Positions 31,744 through 39,600 of a stretch of DNA of 64,000 nt are shown here, piece after piece. The stretch is taken from NCBI GenBank assembly GCA_002255925.1, contig NKIH01000004.1, positions 372,001-436,000 on the forward strand, given 5' to 3'. Each line of letters starts with the position of its first letter. The stretch's first letter is position 1. The notes under the pieces were generated by a model, which saw only the letters and a program-made list of their open reading frames with translations, searched no databases and was not told where the DNA came from. Made by a program: the position numbers and the translations under genes. Source of the DNA: Burkholderiales bacterium PBB6. Lineage in GTDB: Bacteria; Pseudomonadota; Gammaproteobacteria; Burkholderiales; Burkholderiaceae_C.

Positions 31744-32726
31744 ACATCAAGCAACGCAATGTGAACGTGGCGGCACTCGGCAAGGTCGCCGTGCTGATGG
31801 GTGGTGATTCGGCCGAGCGGCCGGTGTCGCTGATGTCGGGCGATGGCGTGCTCAAGGCGCTGCTGTCCAAGGGCGTGGATGCGCATGCGTTCGACCCCTC
31901 GCAACGTCCGCTCGAAGACCTGAAGTCCGAAGGCTTCAGCCGCTGCTTCGTGGCGCTGCATGGCCGCCACGGTGAAGACGGCACGGTGCAGGGCGCCCTC
32001 GAGCTGATGGGCATCCCGTATACCGGCTCGGGCGTCATGGCCTCGGCCGTGGCCATGGACAAGGTGATGACCAAGCGCGTCTGGGTGGCCGAAGGCCTGC
32101 CGACCCCGCAGTGGCGCTTGCTGCCCCTCGGCCAGCATGGCGCCACCGTGGTGCGCAACGTGCCCGATGCACTCGGCCTGCCGTTGATCGTCAAGCCGGC
32201 GCGTGAGGGTTCGTCCTTCGGCGTGACCAAGGTGGCGGGGTATTCCGGGATGCTGGAAGCCGTGACCCACGCGGCACAATACGACCCCGACGTGCTGTGC
32301 GAAGAATTCATCGATGGCGAAGAAGTGACCTGCCCGGTGCTGGGAGACGGGGACGACGCCGTCGCTCTGCCGGTCATCCGCATCCAGGCGCCCGACGGCA
32401 ACTACGACTTCGAGCACAAATACCATTCGGATGACACCCGTTACCTCTGCCCGAGCGGTCTGCCCGCGGAAGAGGAACTCAACATCCAGCGCATCGTGGT
32501 GGCGGCGTATCGCCTGCTGGGCTGCCGCGGCTGGGGCCGCGCCGATCTGATGATCCGCGCCAGCGACCGCAAGCCCTTCCTGCTGGAAATGAACACCTCG
32601 CCGGGCATGACCGGTCACTCGCTGGTGCCGATGTCGGCCCGGGCCGCCGGCCTGAGCTACGAAGACCTGTGCCTGCACCTGCTGGCCGGCGCCCGCCTCG
32701 ACAGCACCCGCGCTGCGCAAGACTGA
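31740..32726 (+). CDS. ddl: D-alanine--D-alanine ligase
   Basis: ATP-grasp enzyme that makes the D-Ala-D-Ala dipeptide used by MurF. The 328-residue protein has [17 protein letters not shown] at the N-terminus, [12 protein letters not shown] and GIPYTGSGV in the first domain, [14 protein letters not shown] for ATP binding, and the metal-ligand segment [11 protein letters not shown] near the C-terminus. It is the last of the run of 4-base overlaps; ftsQ follows after 5 bases. Confidence 0.95.
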   Translation: MNIKQRNVNVAALGKVAVLMGGDSAERPVSLMSGDGVLKALLSKGVDAHAFDPSQRPLEDLKSEGFSRCFVALHGRHGEDGTVQGALELMGIPYTGSGVMASAVAMDKVMTKRVWVAEGLPTPQWRLLPLGQHGATVVRNVPDALGLPLIVKPAREGSSFGVTKVAGYSGMLEAVTHAAQYDPDVLCEEFIDGEEVTCPVLGDGDDAVALPVIRIQAPDGNYDFEHKYHSDDTRYLCPSGLPAEEELNIQRIVVAAYRLLGCRGWGRADLMIRASDRKPFLLEMNTSPGMTGHSLVPMSARAAGLSYEDLCLHLLAGARLDSTRAAQD

Positions 32727-32731
32727 ACCAC

Positions 32732-33511
32732 ATGGCCGTGTCGCTGCCCCCTGATGTCCGCGTGATGAACGCCACCGCCGTGGCGGTGCTGGCGCTGAGC
32801 GGCTGCGTGCTGCTGGCGGCAGGCGCAGCGTGGGTGACACGCCAGCCGAAGTTCGCCATCGCCAGCATCCGGCTGGAAGGCGAGGTGAGCCGCAACAGCG
32901 TGGCCACGGTGCGCGCCAACGCCGCACCGAAGCTGGCCGGCAACTACTTCACGCTGGACTTGCGCAAGACGCGGTCGGCCTTCGAGTCGGTGCCTTGGGT
33001 GCGCCATGCGGTGGTGCACCGCGTCTGGCCGAATCGCCTGGTGGTGAAGCTGGAAGAGCACCGGCCTGCAGCGGTCTGGAAGGGCGACGAAGGCAACGAT
33101 CGCCTGGTGAACAGCTTCGGGGAAATCTTCGAAGCCAATCTGGGCGATGTGGACGACGACCGCCTGCCCGAATTTCACGGGCCCGAAGAAGAGGCTGCCC
33201 AGATGCTGGCGATGTACCGCCGTCTGGTGCCGCTGCTCGGGCCTCTCGACGCCACCCCGGTGCGCATCAGCCTGTCAGGCCGCGGATCGTGGGATGTGGA
33301 ACTCGACACCGGCGCGCAACTGGCGCTGGGTCGGGGCAGTGATGAAGAAGTGCTGGCCCGCATGGCCCGCTTTGTCCGAACGGTGACACAGGTGGCAGCG
33401 CGTCAGCGCCGGGCCTGGGACCACGCCGACCTGCGCCATGCCGACGGCTACGCGCTGCGGTTGAAAGGCCCTGTCACCCCGGCTGCCAATGGCGCCACAG
33501 CTTTGAATTGA
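32732..33511 (+). CDS. ftsQ: Cell division protein FtsQ
   Basis: Bitopic inner-membrane protein that links FtsA/FtsZ to the periplasmic divisome. The 259-residue protein has a short cytoplasmic N-terminus, a membrane segment (about residues 12-32) and a POTRA domain (FAIASIRLEGEVSRNS onward), followed by the FtsQ domain with VPWVRHAVVHRVWPNRLVV and LVNSFGEIF. The ATG at 32732 is chosen because it lies just after the ddl stop and gives the usual length; an in-frame codon at 32669 lies inside ddl. ftsA follows after 7 bases. Confidence 0.94.
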   Translation: MAVSLPPDVRVMNATAVAVLALSGCVLLAAGAAWVTRQPKFAIASIRLEGEVSRNSVATVRANAAPKLAGNYFTLDLRKTRSAFESVPWVRHAVVHRVWPNRLVVKLEEHRPAAVWKGDEGNDRLVNSFGEIFEANLGDVDDDRLPEFHGPEEEAAQMLAMYRRLVPLLGPLDATPVRISLSGRGSWDVELDTGAQLALGRGSDEEVLARMARFVRTVTQVAARQRRAWDHADLRHADGYALRLKGPVTPAANGATALN

Positions 33512-33518
33512 GGAAGAC

Positions 33519-34748
33519 ATGGCCAAGGATTACAAGGATCTCGTCGTCGGGCTAGACATCGGCACCGCCAAGGTGATGGCGGTGGTGGCCGAGGTCGTCG
33601 GGGGTGAATTGCGGGTGGCCGGCCTGGGCGTCGCCTCGTCGCATGGTCTGAAGCGCGGTGTGGTGGTGAACATCGACGCCACGGTGCAGAGCATCCAGCA
33701 GGCCCTGAAGGAGGCCGAGATGATGGCCGCCTGCAAGATCGAGCGCGTCTACACCGGCATCACCGGCAGCCACATCCGCGGCCAGAACTCGACCGGCATG
33801 GTCATCGTGCGCGACAACCGCGAGGTGACGCCGACCGACGTGGCCCGCGTCATCGAAACCGCCAAGGCCATCAACATTCCGAATGACCAGCGCCTGCTGC
33901 TGGTGGAATCCCAGGAATTTGTCATCGACGGCCATGAGGTGAAAGAGCCCATCGGCATGAGCGGCAGCCGCCTGGAAGTCAAGGTGCACATCGCCACCGG
34001 CGCCCAGAGCGCCGCCGAGAACATCGTCAAGTGCGTGCGCCGCTGCGGCCTGGAAGTGGAGCAGCTGTGCCTGTCACCCACGGCTGCCGCTGCCGCCGTG
34101 CTGACCGATGACGAGAAGGACCTGGGTGTCGCGGTGGTCGACATCGGCGCCGGCACCACCGACGTCTCGATCTTCACCGGTGGGTCGATTCGCCATACTG
34201 CGGTGATTCCAATTGCCGGCGATCTGATCACCAGCGATATCGCGATGGCCTTGCGCACCCCCACCAAGGACGCCGAAGAGATCAAGGTGGAATATGGGGT
34301 CGCCAAACAACTGTTGGCAGATCCCAACGAACAGGTGGAAGTGCCCGGCCTGGGTGACCGGGTACCCCGGATGCTCAGTCGACAGGCTTTGGCCGGCGTG
34401 ATTGAGCCGCGGGTCGAGGAAATCTATTCGCTGGTGCACCAGGTGATTCGGGAATCTGGCTACGAGGAATTGCTCTCGTCGGGCATTGTCATCACCGGTG
34501 GAACGGCCGTCATGCCGGGCATGGTGGAGTTGGGCGAGGATATTTTCCTCAAGCCTGTGCGCAAGGGATTGCCGACGTATTCCGGCCCGCTTTTCGACAT
34601 GGTCGCCAATCCCCGGTCGGCCACCGTGATGGGTTTGTTGGAGGAAGCCCGGGTCGCACACACCCGTGGCCACAAGGCGGCGCAACAAGCCGGCTCAGTA
34701 AAAACGTTATTTGGTAAGGCCAGGGACTGGTTTTTGGGTAATTTCTAG
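33519..34748 (+). CDS. ftsA: Cell division protein FtsA
   Basis: Actin-like ATPase that tethers FtsZ to the membrane. The 409-residue protein has the phosphate-1 motif VGLDIGTAKVMAVV (about residues 9-22), the 1C domain, phosphate-2 VVDIGAGTTDVSIF, an adenosine motif around ITGGTAVMPG, and a C-terminal amphipathic segment (FGKARDWFLGNF) expected to bind the membrane. GAGGA precedes the ATG. The last third of the gene (from about 34185) uses TTG, ATT, GGG, GGA and CGG codons far more than the first part and its neighbours. Confidence 0.96.
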   Translation: MAKDYKDLVVGLDIGTAKVMAVVAEVVGGELRVAGLGVASSHGLKRGVVVNIDATVQSIQQALKEAEMMAACKIERVYTGITGSHIRGQNSTGMVIVRDNREVTPTDVARVIETAKAINIPNDQRLLLVESQEFVIDGHEVKEPIGMSGSRLEVKVHIATGAQSAAENIVKCVRRCGLEVEQLCLSPTAAAAAVLTDDEKDLGVAVVDIGAGTTDVSIFTGGSIRHTAVIPIAGDLITSDIAMALRTPTKDAEEIKVEYGVAKQLLADPNEQVEVPGLGDRVPRMLSRQALAGVIEPRVEEIYSLVHQVIRESGYEELLSSGIVITGGTAVMPGMVELGEDIFLKPVRKGLPTYSGPLFDMVANPRSATVMGLLEEARVAHTRGHKAAQQAGSVKTLFGKARDWFLGNF

Positions 34749-34844
34749 CGACAATACGAACTCAGGAATTCGACCGAAATTCCAGCGTTTTTTTGAGTTC
34801 TGGTCCAGACACGGCAACTGCAATCGAGACTTAGGAGGTTCCAC

Positions 34845-36080
34845 ATGCCCATCGAGATGATCGAGGAATTTGACCAAGGCACCCAGATCAAGGTGATCGG
34901 CGTGGGTGGTGGCGGTGGCAATGCCGTCGACCACATGATCACCCAGGGTGTCCAGGGCGTGGAATTCATCTGCGCCAACACCGATGCCCAGGCGCTGAAC
35001 CGCAGCGCCGCCGCACAGCTGGTCCAGCTGGGCGCGACGGGTCTGGGCGCAGGCTCCAAGCCTGACGTGGGCAAGCAAGCCGCCGAAGAAGCCGAAGGCC
35101 GCATCCGCGACGCCATCGCCGGCGCGCACATGCTGTTCATCACCGCCGGCATGGGCGGCGGCACCGGTACCGGCGCTGCCCCCGTGATTGCCCGCGTGGC
35201 CAAGGAAATGGGCATCCTGACGGTGGGTGTCGTGACCAAGCCCTTCGACTTCGAAGGCGGTCGCCGCAGCAAGCAAGCCGATCTGGGCGTGTCGGAACTC
35301 GAAGCCAACGTTGATTCGTTGATCGTGGTGCTCAACGAGAAGCTGCTGGAAGTCATGGGCGACGACGTCACCCAGGATCAAGCCTTCGCGCATGCCAATG
35401 ACGTGCTGAAGAACGCCGTTGGCGGCATCTCGGACATCATTCACATCCCGGGCCTGGTGAACGTCGACTTCGAAGACGTCAAGACCGTGATGAGCGAGCC
35501 TGGCAAGGCGATGATGGGCACGGCCATGGCCTCTGGCCCGGACCGCGCCACCAAGGCCGCTGAGCAAGCCGTGGCTTGCCCGCTGCTGGAAGGCATCGAC
35601 CTGTCTGGCGCCCGTGGCGTGCTGGTGTTGATCGCCGCAGCGCGCTCGACCTTCAAGCTGGCTGAAAGCAAGAACGCGATGAATACCATCCGTCGCTACG
35701 CCGCTGAAGACGCGCACGTCATTTATGGCACGGCTTATGACGACAGCCTGGGCGACCAGCTCCGCGTGACCGTGATTGCCACCGGTTTGTCGTCGGCCCG
35801 TCGTGCTGCTGCACCGCTGACCGTGATTCAAACCCACCAGGTGCTGCGCACCGGTACCGACAATATGCCCATCATGACCCAGCCGATGGCTGCGGCAGGT
35901 GGTATGTCGGCAGCCCCGGTGGTTTCGGCCGCCATGCCGCAGCAAGATTTCAGTTCCATGGCCACGCCAAGCGTCTGGCGCACGGGTCGCACCCAGGCAG
36001 CAGCCAAGGTCGAAGCCCTGAGCTCAAACGGCATGGACGAAATCGAGATTCCGGCTTTCCTGCGCAAGCAGGCAGATTGA
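34845..36080 (+). CDS. ftsZ: Cell division GTPase FtsZ
   Basis: Tubulin-like GTPase that forms the Z-ring. The 411-residue protein has KVIGVGGGGGNAVDHM, the tubulin signature GGGTGTGAAPV (about residues 105-115), the T7 synergy loop region NVDFEDVKTVM, a variable linker, and the conserved C-terminal peptide EIEIPAFLRKQ that binds FtsA and SlmA. The ribosome-binding site TTAGGAGGT is nearly perfect. A 96-base gap after ftsA contains GACAAT near 34750, a possible -10 box, suggesting a separate ftsZ promoter in addition to read-through. Confidence 0.97.
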   Translation: MPIEMIEEFDQGTQIKVIGVGGGGGNAVDHMITQGVQGVEFICANTDAQALNRSAAAQLVQLGATGLGAGSKPDVGKQAAEEAEGRIRDAIAGAHMLFITAGMGGGTGTGAAPVIARVAKEMGILTVGVVTKPFDFEGGRRSKQADLGVSELEANVDSLIVVLNEKLLEVMGDDVTQDQAFAHANDVLKNAVGGISDIIHIPGLVNVDFEDVKTVMSEPGKAMMGTAMASGPDRATKAAEQAVACPLLEGIDLSGARGVLVLIAAARSTFKLAESKNAMNTIRRYAAEDAHVIYGTAYDDSLGDQLRVTVIATGLSSARRAAAPLTVIQTHQVLRTGTDNMPIMTQPMAAAGGMSAAPVVSAAMPQQDFSSMATPSVWRTGRTQAAAKVEALSSNGMDEIEIPAFLRKQAD

Positions 36081-36106
36081 GCCCGCCAGTTTCGATTGCA
36101 TGTTTC

Positions 36107-36130
36107 AGGGGCCCTTCGGGGCCCCTTTTT
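36107..36130 (+). terminator. Rho-independent terminator after ftsZ
   Basis: AGGGGCCC and GGGCCCCT form a stem around TTCG, followed by a run of five T, 26 bases after the ftsZ stop. It would end the dcw transcript before lpxC. Confidence 0.88.
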
Positions 36131-36425
36131 CATGGCCGCGAGTTTTTCACACCTTTTCCACAGGCTGAATATTGCAAATCCCGGTTGTCCACAGGCGGCG
36201 CGGGTTTGCACCTTTCGCCGATTTGCCGAGGCGGCAGGGGTTTGTGCCGATGCTCAAAACCTGGCGGCTGTTTTCAAAAATAGGGTGTGTGGTGCGGCGG
36301 TCAGCGCCCGCCATAGACCAGCGCCCTGCAAGATTTGCCGGTATCGCAGACAATCCCGACTCGTCTTCACCGGCCGAGGGCGTGCCTGCCCCGGTCGTTT
36401 TTCCGGCCACCATCACCGCTTTCAC
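36131..36425. other. lpxC leader region with two DnaA-box-like sites
   Basis: About 295 bases between the ftsZ terminator and lpxC hold no gene. TTTTCCACA (36154-36162) and TTGTCCACA (36185-36193) each differ by one base from the DnaA consensus TTATCCACA, lie in the same orientation and are 31 bases apart, about three helix turns. A separate lpxC promoter must lie here because of the terminator, but no clear -35/-10 pair was recognised. Confidence 0.4.
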
Positions 36426-37361
36426 ATGCTCCAGCAACGCACCCTCAAGTCCCTGACCCGCGCCGTCGGCGTGGGCCTGCACAGCGGCCAGCGGGTGGAG
36501 TTGACCCTGCGGCCGGCGGCGCCCGACACCGGCATCGTCTTCCGTCGGGTTGATCTGCCGCAGCCGGTGGATATTCCCGTGCGCTTTGATTCGGTCAGCG
36601 ACACGCGGATGGCCTCGACCATCACCCCTGGCGGCGTGCCGGACGGCCCGCGCGTGCAGACCATCGAACATCTGATGTCGGCCTGTGCCGGCCTCGGGCT
36701 CGACAACCTGTATGTCGACATCACGGCTGATGAAGTGCCCATCCTCGATGGCTCATCCGCCAGCTTTGTCTTCCTGCTGCAGAGCGCCGGTATCGAGCTG
36801 CAGAACGCGCCGAAGAAATTCCTGCGTGTGAAGAAGACCGTCGAGGTGCGTGAAGGCGAGGGCAGCCGCCTGATGTGGGCGCGCCTCGAGCCCTTCCACG
36901 GCTACAAGCTGACCTTCGAGATCGACTTCAACCATCCGGCCCTTGACGCCACGGGCCAGCAGGTCACCTTCGACATGGGCAGCGGCACCTACAAGCAGGA
37001 GATCGCCCGGGCGCGCACCTTCGGCTTCACCAAGGATGTCGAAGCCATGCGCTCACGCGGGCTGACGCTGGGTGGCTCGATGGACAACGCCATCGTGATC
37101 GACGACTACCGCGTGCTCAACCACGACGGCCTGCGTTATGACGACGAGTTCGCCAAGCACAAGATCCTTGATGCGATCGGCGACCTCTACATCGCCGGCC
37201 ACCCCTTGCTGGCGGCCTACACCTCGTTCAAGGGCGGGCACGCACTGAACAACAAGCTGCTGCGCGTGCTGCTGGCCGACAAGGAAGCCTGGGAGCTGGT
37301 GAGCTTCGACGATGAAGCCCGTGCACCGGCCGGGTTCGCGCAACTCGCGCCGGCCTGGTAA
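36426..37361 (+). CDS. lpxC: UDP-3-O-acyl-N-acetylglucosamine deacetylase LpxC
   Basis: Zinc deacetylase for the first committed step of lipid A synthesis. The 311-residue length fits the family. The zinc ligands are visible: His82 in TIEHLMSA, His245 and Asp249 in [11 protein letters not shown], with the catalytic segment LDGSSASFV and [29 protein letters not shown] at the N-terminus is typical. The ATG at 36426 gives the normal N-terminus; in-frame codons further upstream lie in the leader and encode no family sequence. It follows ftsZ, a usual end of the cluster in proteobacteria. Confidence 0.95.
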   Translation: MLQQRTLKSLTRAVGVGLHSGQRVELTLRPAAPDTGIVFRRVDLPQPVDIPVRFDSVSDTRMASTITPGGVPDGPRVQTIEHLMSACAGLGLDNLYVDITADEVPILDGSSASFVFLLQSAGIELQNAPKKFLRVKKTVEVREGEGSRLMWARLEPFHGYKLTFEIDFNHPALDATGQQVTFDMGSGTYKQEIARARTFGFTKDVEAMRSRGLTLGGSMDNAIVIDDYRVLNHDGLRYDDEFAKHKILDAIGDLYIAGHPLLAAYTSFKGGHALNNKLLRVLLADKEAWELVSFDDEARAPAGFAQLAPAW

Positions 37362-37383
37362 CCCAAGGCACCGGGAGGCTGCG

Positions 37384-37569
37384 ATGCTGATTTTCCGACT
37401 CGTGTTCGGCCTGCTGCTGCTGGCCGGCATCCTCTGCTTCGGCGTTTATGTGGTGACGCGCGACGCCCGCTGGCGCGCCCGCGGCGTGGTGCTCGTCAAA
37501 TGGACGGTGCTGGCCGGCCTGGGCTTTTTCGCCGTGGTGTTTCTTGAGCGGCTGGCCGTGATGCTCTGA
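37384..37569 (+). CDS. Small membrane protein of unknown function downstream of lpxC
   Basis: A 61-residue protein with two hydrophobic segments (about residues 3-22 and 39-58) joined by a short basic loop (RDARWRARG). GGGAGG lies upstream of the ATG, and the gene starts 22 bases after lpxC in the same direction, so it is probably cotranscribed. The family is not recognised beyond resemblance to short hypothetical membrane proteins. It ends 3 bases before the stop of the convergent tetR gene. Confidence 0.65.
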   Translation: MLIFRLVFGLLLLAGILCFGVYVVTRDARWRARGVVLVKWTVLAGLGFFAVVFLERLAVML

Positions 37570-37572
37570 CGC

Positions 37573-38187
37573 TCACGGCTGCAGGCCTGAGAGGTAGCCC
37601 AGGGTAGCCTGGCGGCCCACCTTCATCAAGTCAAAGCTGTCGGGTGCCAGCGTCCATTGGCGCATCAGGCCGTCCACCAGCGCGAACAGGCCGATGGCCG
37701 CGCCCTTGACGTCAAGATCGGTGCGGATCTGCCCGGCAGCCTGGCCGCGCAACATCACGCTGTGCATCTGCTCGATGAATCCCGCCAGTGAATCGTTGTG
37801 TCGCTGCTGGGCGATTGCCATGTCGCCGGTGTATTCGGTGTAGTGCATGGCCACCGTGAAGACGCGCTGGGTTTGCGCGTTCGTCGACAGCGCCTCAAAC
37901 GGCACCAGCACCATGTCCAGCAGGCTGCTCAGCGTGCTTTCCGGCGGGTTGGCCAAGGCCTGCTCCAGCGCCGACTCGCAGGGCATGACCACACGGTTCA
38001 ACATGGCTTCGAACAGATCGGCCTTGTCCTGAAAATGCCAGTAGACGGCGCCACGCGTGACGCCGGCGGCCCCCGCGATATCTTGCAGGGACGTGCGCGC
38101 CACGCCCCGGGTGGCGAACACCTGCTCGGCGGCGTCGAGGATCTGCTGGCGTGTCTCTTGCGCCTCTGCTTTTGTTTTGCGGGCCAT
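37573..38187 (-). CDS. TetR/AcrR-family repressor of the RND efflux operon
   Basis: Predicted ligand-responsive repressor. The 204-residue protein has an N-terminal helix-turn-helix (QQILDAAEQVFATRG through RGAVYWHFQDKADLFEAML, about residues 13-55) that matches the AcrR/TtgR/MexR-type group, followed by a helical ligand-binding domain with MHYTEYTGD. The ATG at 38187 is chosen because it gives the usual family start (ARKTKAEAQETR); the frame stays open further upstream through the operator. It diverges from the adaptor gene and the operator lies between them. TtgR and AcrR cannot be separated by eye. Confidence 0.9.
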   Translation of the reverse strand: MARKTKAEAQETRQQILDAAEQVFATRGVARTSLQDIAGAAGVTRGAVYWHFQDKADLFEAMLNRVVMPCESALEQALANPPESTLSSLLDMVLVPFEALSTNAQTQRVFTVAMHYTEYTGDMAIAQQRHNDSLAGFIEQMHSVMLRGQAAGQIRTDLDVKGAAIGLFALVDGLMRQWTLAPDSFDLMKVGRQATLGYLSGLQP

Positions 38188-38221
38188 GGTCTTTGTACAC
38201 AAAGGGAAAGCCCTTGTGTCA

Positions 38222-38250
38222 TTAAATACATTCTTGATTGTATGTATACT
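38222..38250. promoter_or_regulatory. AcrR/TtgR-type operator and efflux promoter
   Basis: ATACATTCTTGATTGTAT (38226-38243) is a palindrome with 14 of 18 positions symmetric and resembles the E. coli acrR operator core (ATACATT and AATGTAT arms). A -10 box TATACT (38245-38250) with a weak -35 TTAAAT 17 bases upstream overlaps it and would drive the rightward efflux operon. The site is 35-40 bases from the tetR start, so both directions could be repressed. Confidence 0.65.
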
Positions 38251-38339
38251 TCGCCACTTCGTGCAATCACCCTCTTTGCCGCGCGTTCGTGGCGCACCTG
38301 CAAGCCGCACTGAGCTTGCGTGGCCACCAAAGGAAGCCC

Positions 38340-39584
38340 ATGTCTGACCAGACGACCGCCACTGTCATCGTTTCCAACCCGGCACGTGCCGGCCTTCGCC
38401 TCGCGTTCGCGGCGACCACCCTGGCCGTGCTGGCCGCCTGCAGCAAGGGCGACAACGCCGCTGGTGGCGCGCCGCAGATGCCACCCACGCCCGTCGGCGT
38501 GGTGACTGTTCAGCCAAGTGGCGTGAACCTCACCACCGAGCTGCCGGGCCGGCTGGAAGCCTTCCGCACGGCCCAGGTCCGGGCGCGTGTCACGGGCGTC
38601 GTGAACAAGCGCCTGTTCACCGAAGGCGCCCTGGTCCAGAGCGGCCAGCGCCTGTTCGACATCGATGCAGCGCCGTACCGCGCCTCGCTCGACAGCGCCC
38701 AGGCCAGCCTGGCCAAGGGCGAAGCCGTGCTGGCCCAGGCCGCCGCCACGCTGGAGCGAAACCGCCCGCTGGCTGAAGCCAAGGCGATCAGCCAGCAGGA
38801 CTGGGTGGCCACCCAGGCCGCTCACAAGCAGGCCCAGGCCGATGTCGCCGCGGCGCGTGCCGCCGTGACGCAGGCCCGCCTGAACGTCGACTACGCTGGC
38901 GTGGCCGCACCGATCAGTGGCCGCATCGGCCGCGCGACGGTGTCGGAAGGCGCGCTGGTGAGCGCCGGTGAAGCCACGCTGATGGCCACCATCCAGCAAA
39001 CCGACAAGCTCTACGTGAACTTCACGCAGTCCGCCAGCGAAGCCCTGGCGCTGAAGCGCGCGGTGGAAGCCGGCAAGCTCAAGGCCAGCGGTTCGGCCGC
39101 CGTGCGTGTGGTGCTGGAAGACGGCAGCGAATATGCCCAGACCGGCAAGCTGCTGTTCAGCGACCTGCAGGTGGACAGCGGCACCGGCCAGGTCACCCTG
39201 CGCGCCGAGCTGCCCAACCCCAAGGGCGAGCTGCTGCCGGGCCTGTATGTGAAGGTGCGCATCGACGCGGCCCGCAGCGACAGCGCCATCCTGCTGCCCC
39301 AGCAGGCTGTGACCCGCGGCACCGCCGGTGACACCGTGCTGGTGGTGGGCGCCGACAAGACGACCTCGAACCGCACCGTGCAACTGGGCGGCTCACGCAA
39401 CGGCCAGTGGGTCGTGCTGGGTGGCTTGAAGGCCGGCGAGCAGGTGGTGGTCGACGGCTTCCAGAAGATCCGTCCGAAGGCCCCGGTGAACCCGGTGCCG
39501 TGGTCGCCGGTCGCAGCTTCGGCGCCGGCATCAGCCGCTGCGCCAGCGTCGGCCGCCGCACCAGCCTCGGCCGCCAGCCGCTGA
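38340..39584 (+). CDS. RND efflux periplasmic adaptor lipoprotein (AcrA/MexA/TtgA type)
   Basis: Membrane fusion protein that bridges the inner-membrane pump and outer-membrane channel. The 414-residue product has a lipoprotein signal with lipobox LAAC (Cys near residue 35), a barrel-sandwich domain (LPGRLEAFRTAQVRARVTG), an alpha-hairpin with coiled-coil character (about residues 115-185), a lipoyl half (AAPISGRIGRATVSEG), beta-barrel and membrane-proximal domains with LLPGLYVKVRID. The C-terminal tail is Ala/Ser/Pro-rich. The ATG at 38340 follows AAAGGAAG. First gene of the three-gene pump operon. Confidence 0.93.
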   Translation: MSDQTTATVIVSNPARAGLRLAFAATTLAVLAACSKGDNAAGGAPQMPPTPVGVVTVQPSGVNLTTELPGRLEAFRTAQVRARVTGVVNKRLFTEGALVQSGQRLFDIDAAPYRASLDSAQASLAKGEAVLAQAAATLERNRPLAEAKAISQQDWVATQAAHKQAQADVAAARAAVTQARLNVDYAGVAAPISGRIGRATVSEGALVSAGEATLMATIQQTDKLYVNFTQSASEALALKRAVEAGKLKASGSAAVRVVLEDGSEYAQTGKLLFSDLQVDSGTGQVTLRAELPNPKGELLPGLYVKVRIDAARSDSAILLPQQAVTRGTAGDTVLVVGADKTTSNRTVQLGGSRNGQWVVLGGLKAGEQVVVDGFQKIRPKAPVNPVPWSPVAASAPASAAAPASAAAPASAASR

Positions 39585-39600
39585 GCCCGGGAGCATCCGC

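Noticed and set aside
36154..36193. Replication origin indicated by DnaA-like boxes
   Set aside because: Only two imperfect boxes, no A/T-rich unwinding region, and no dnaA, dnaN or parAB genes nearby.
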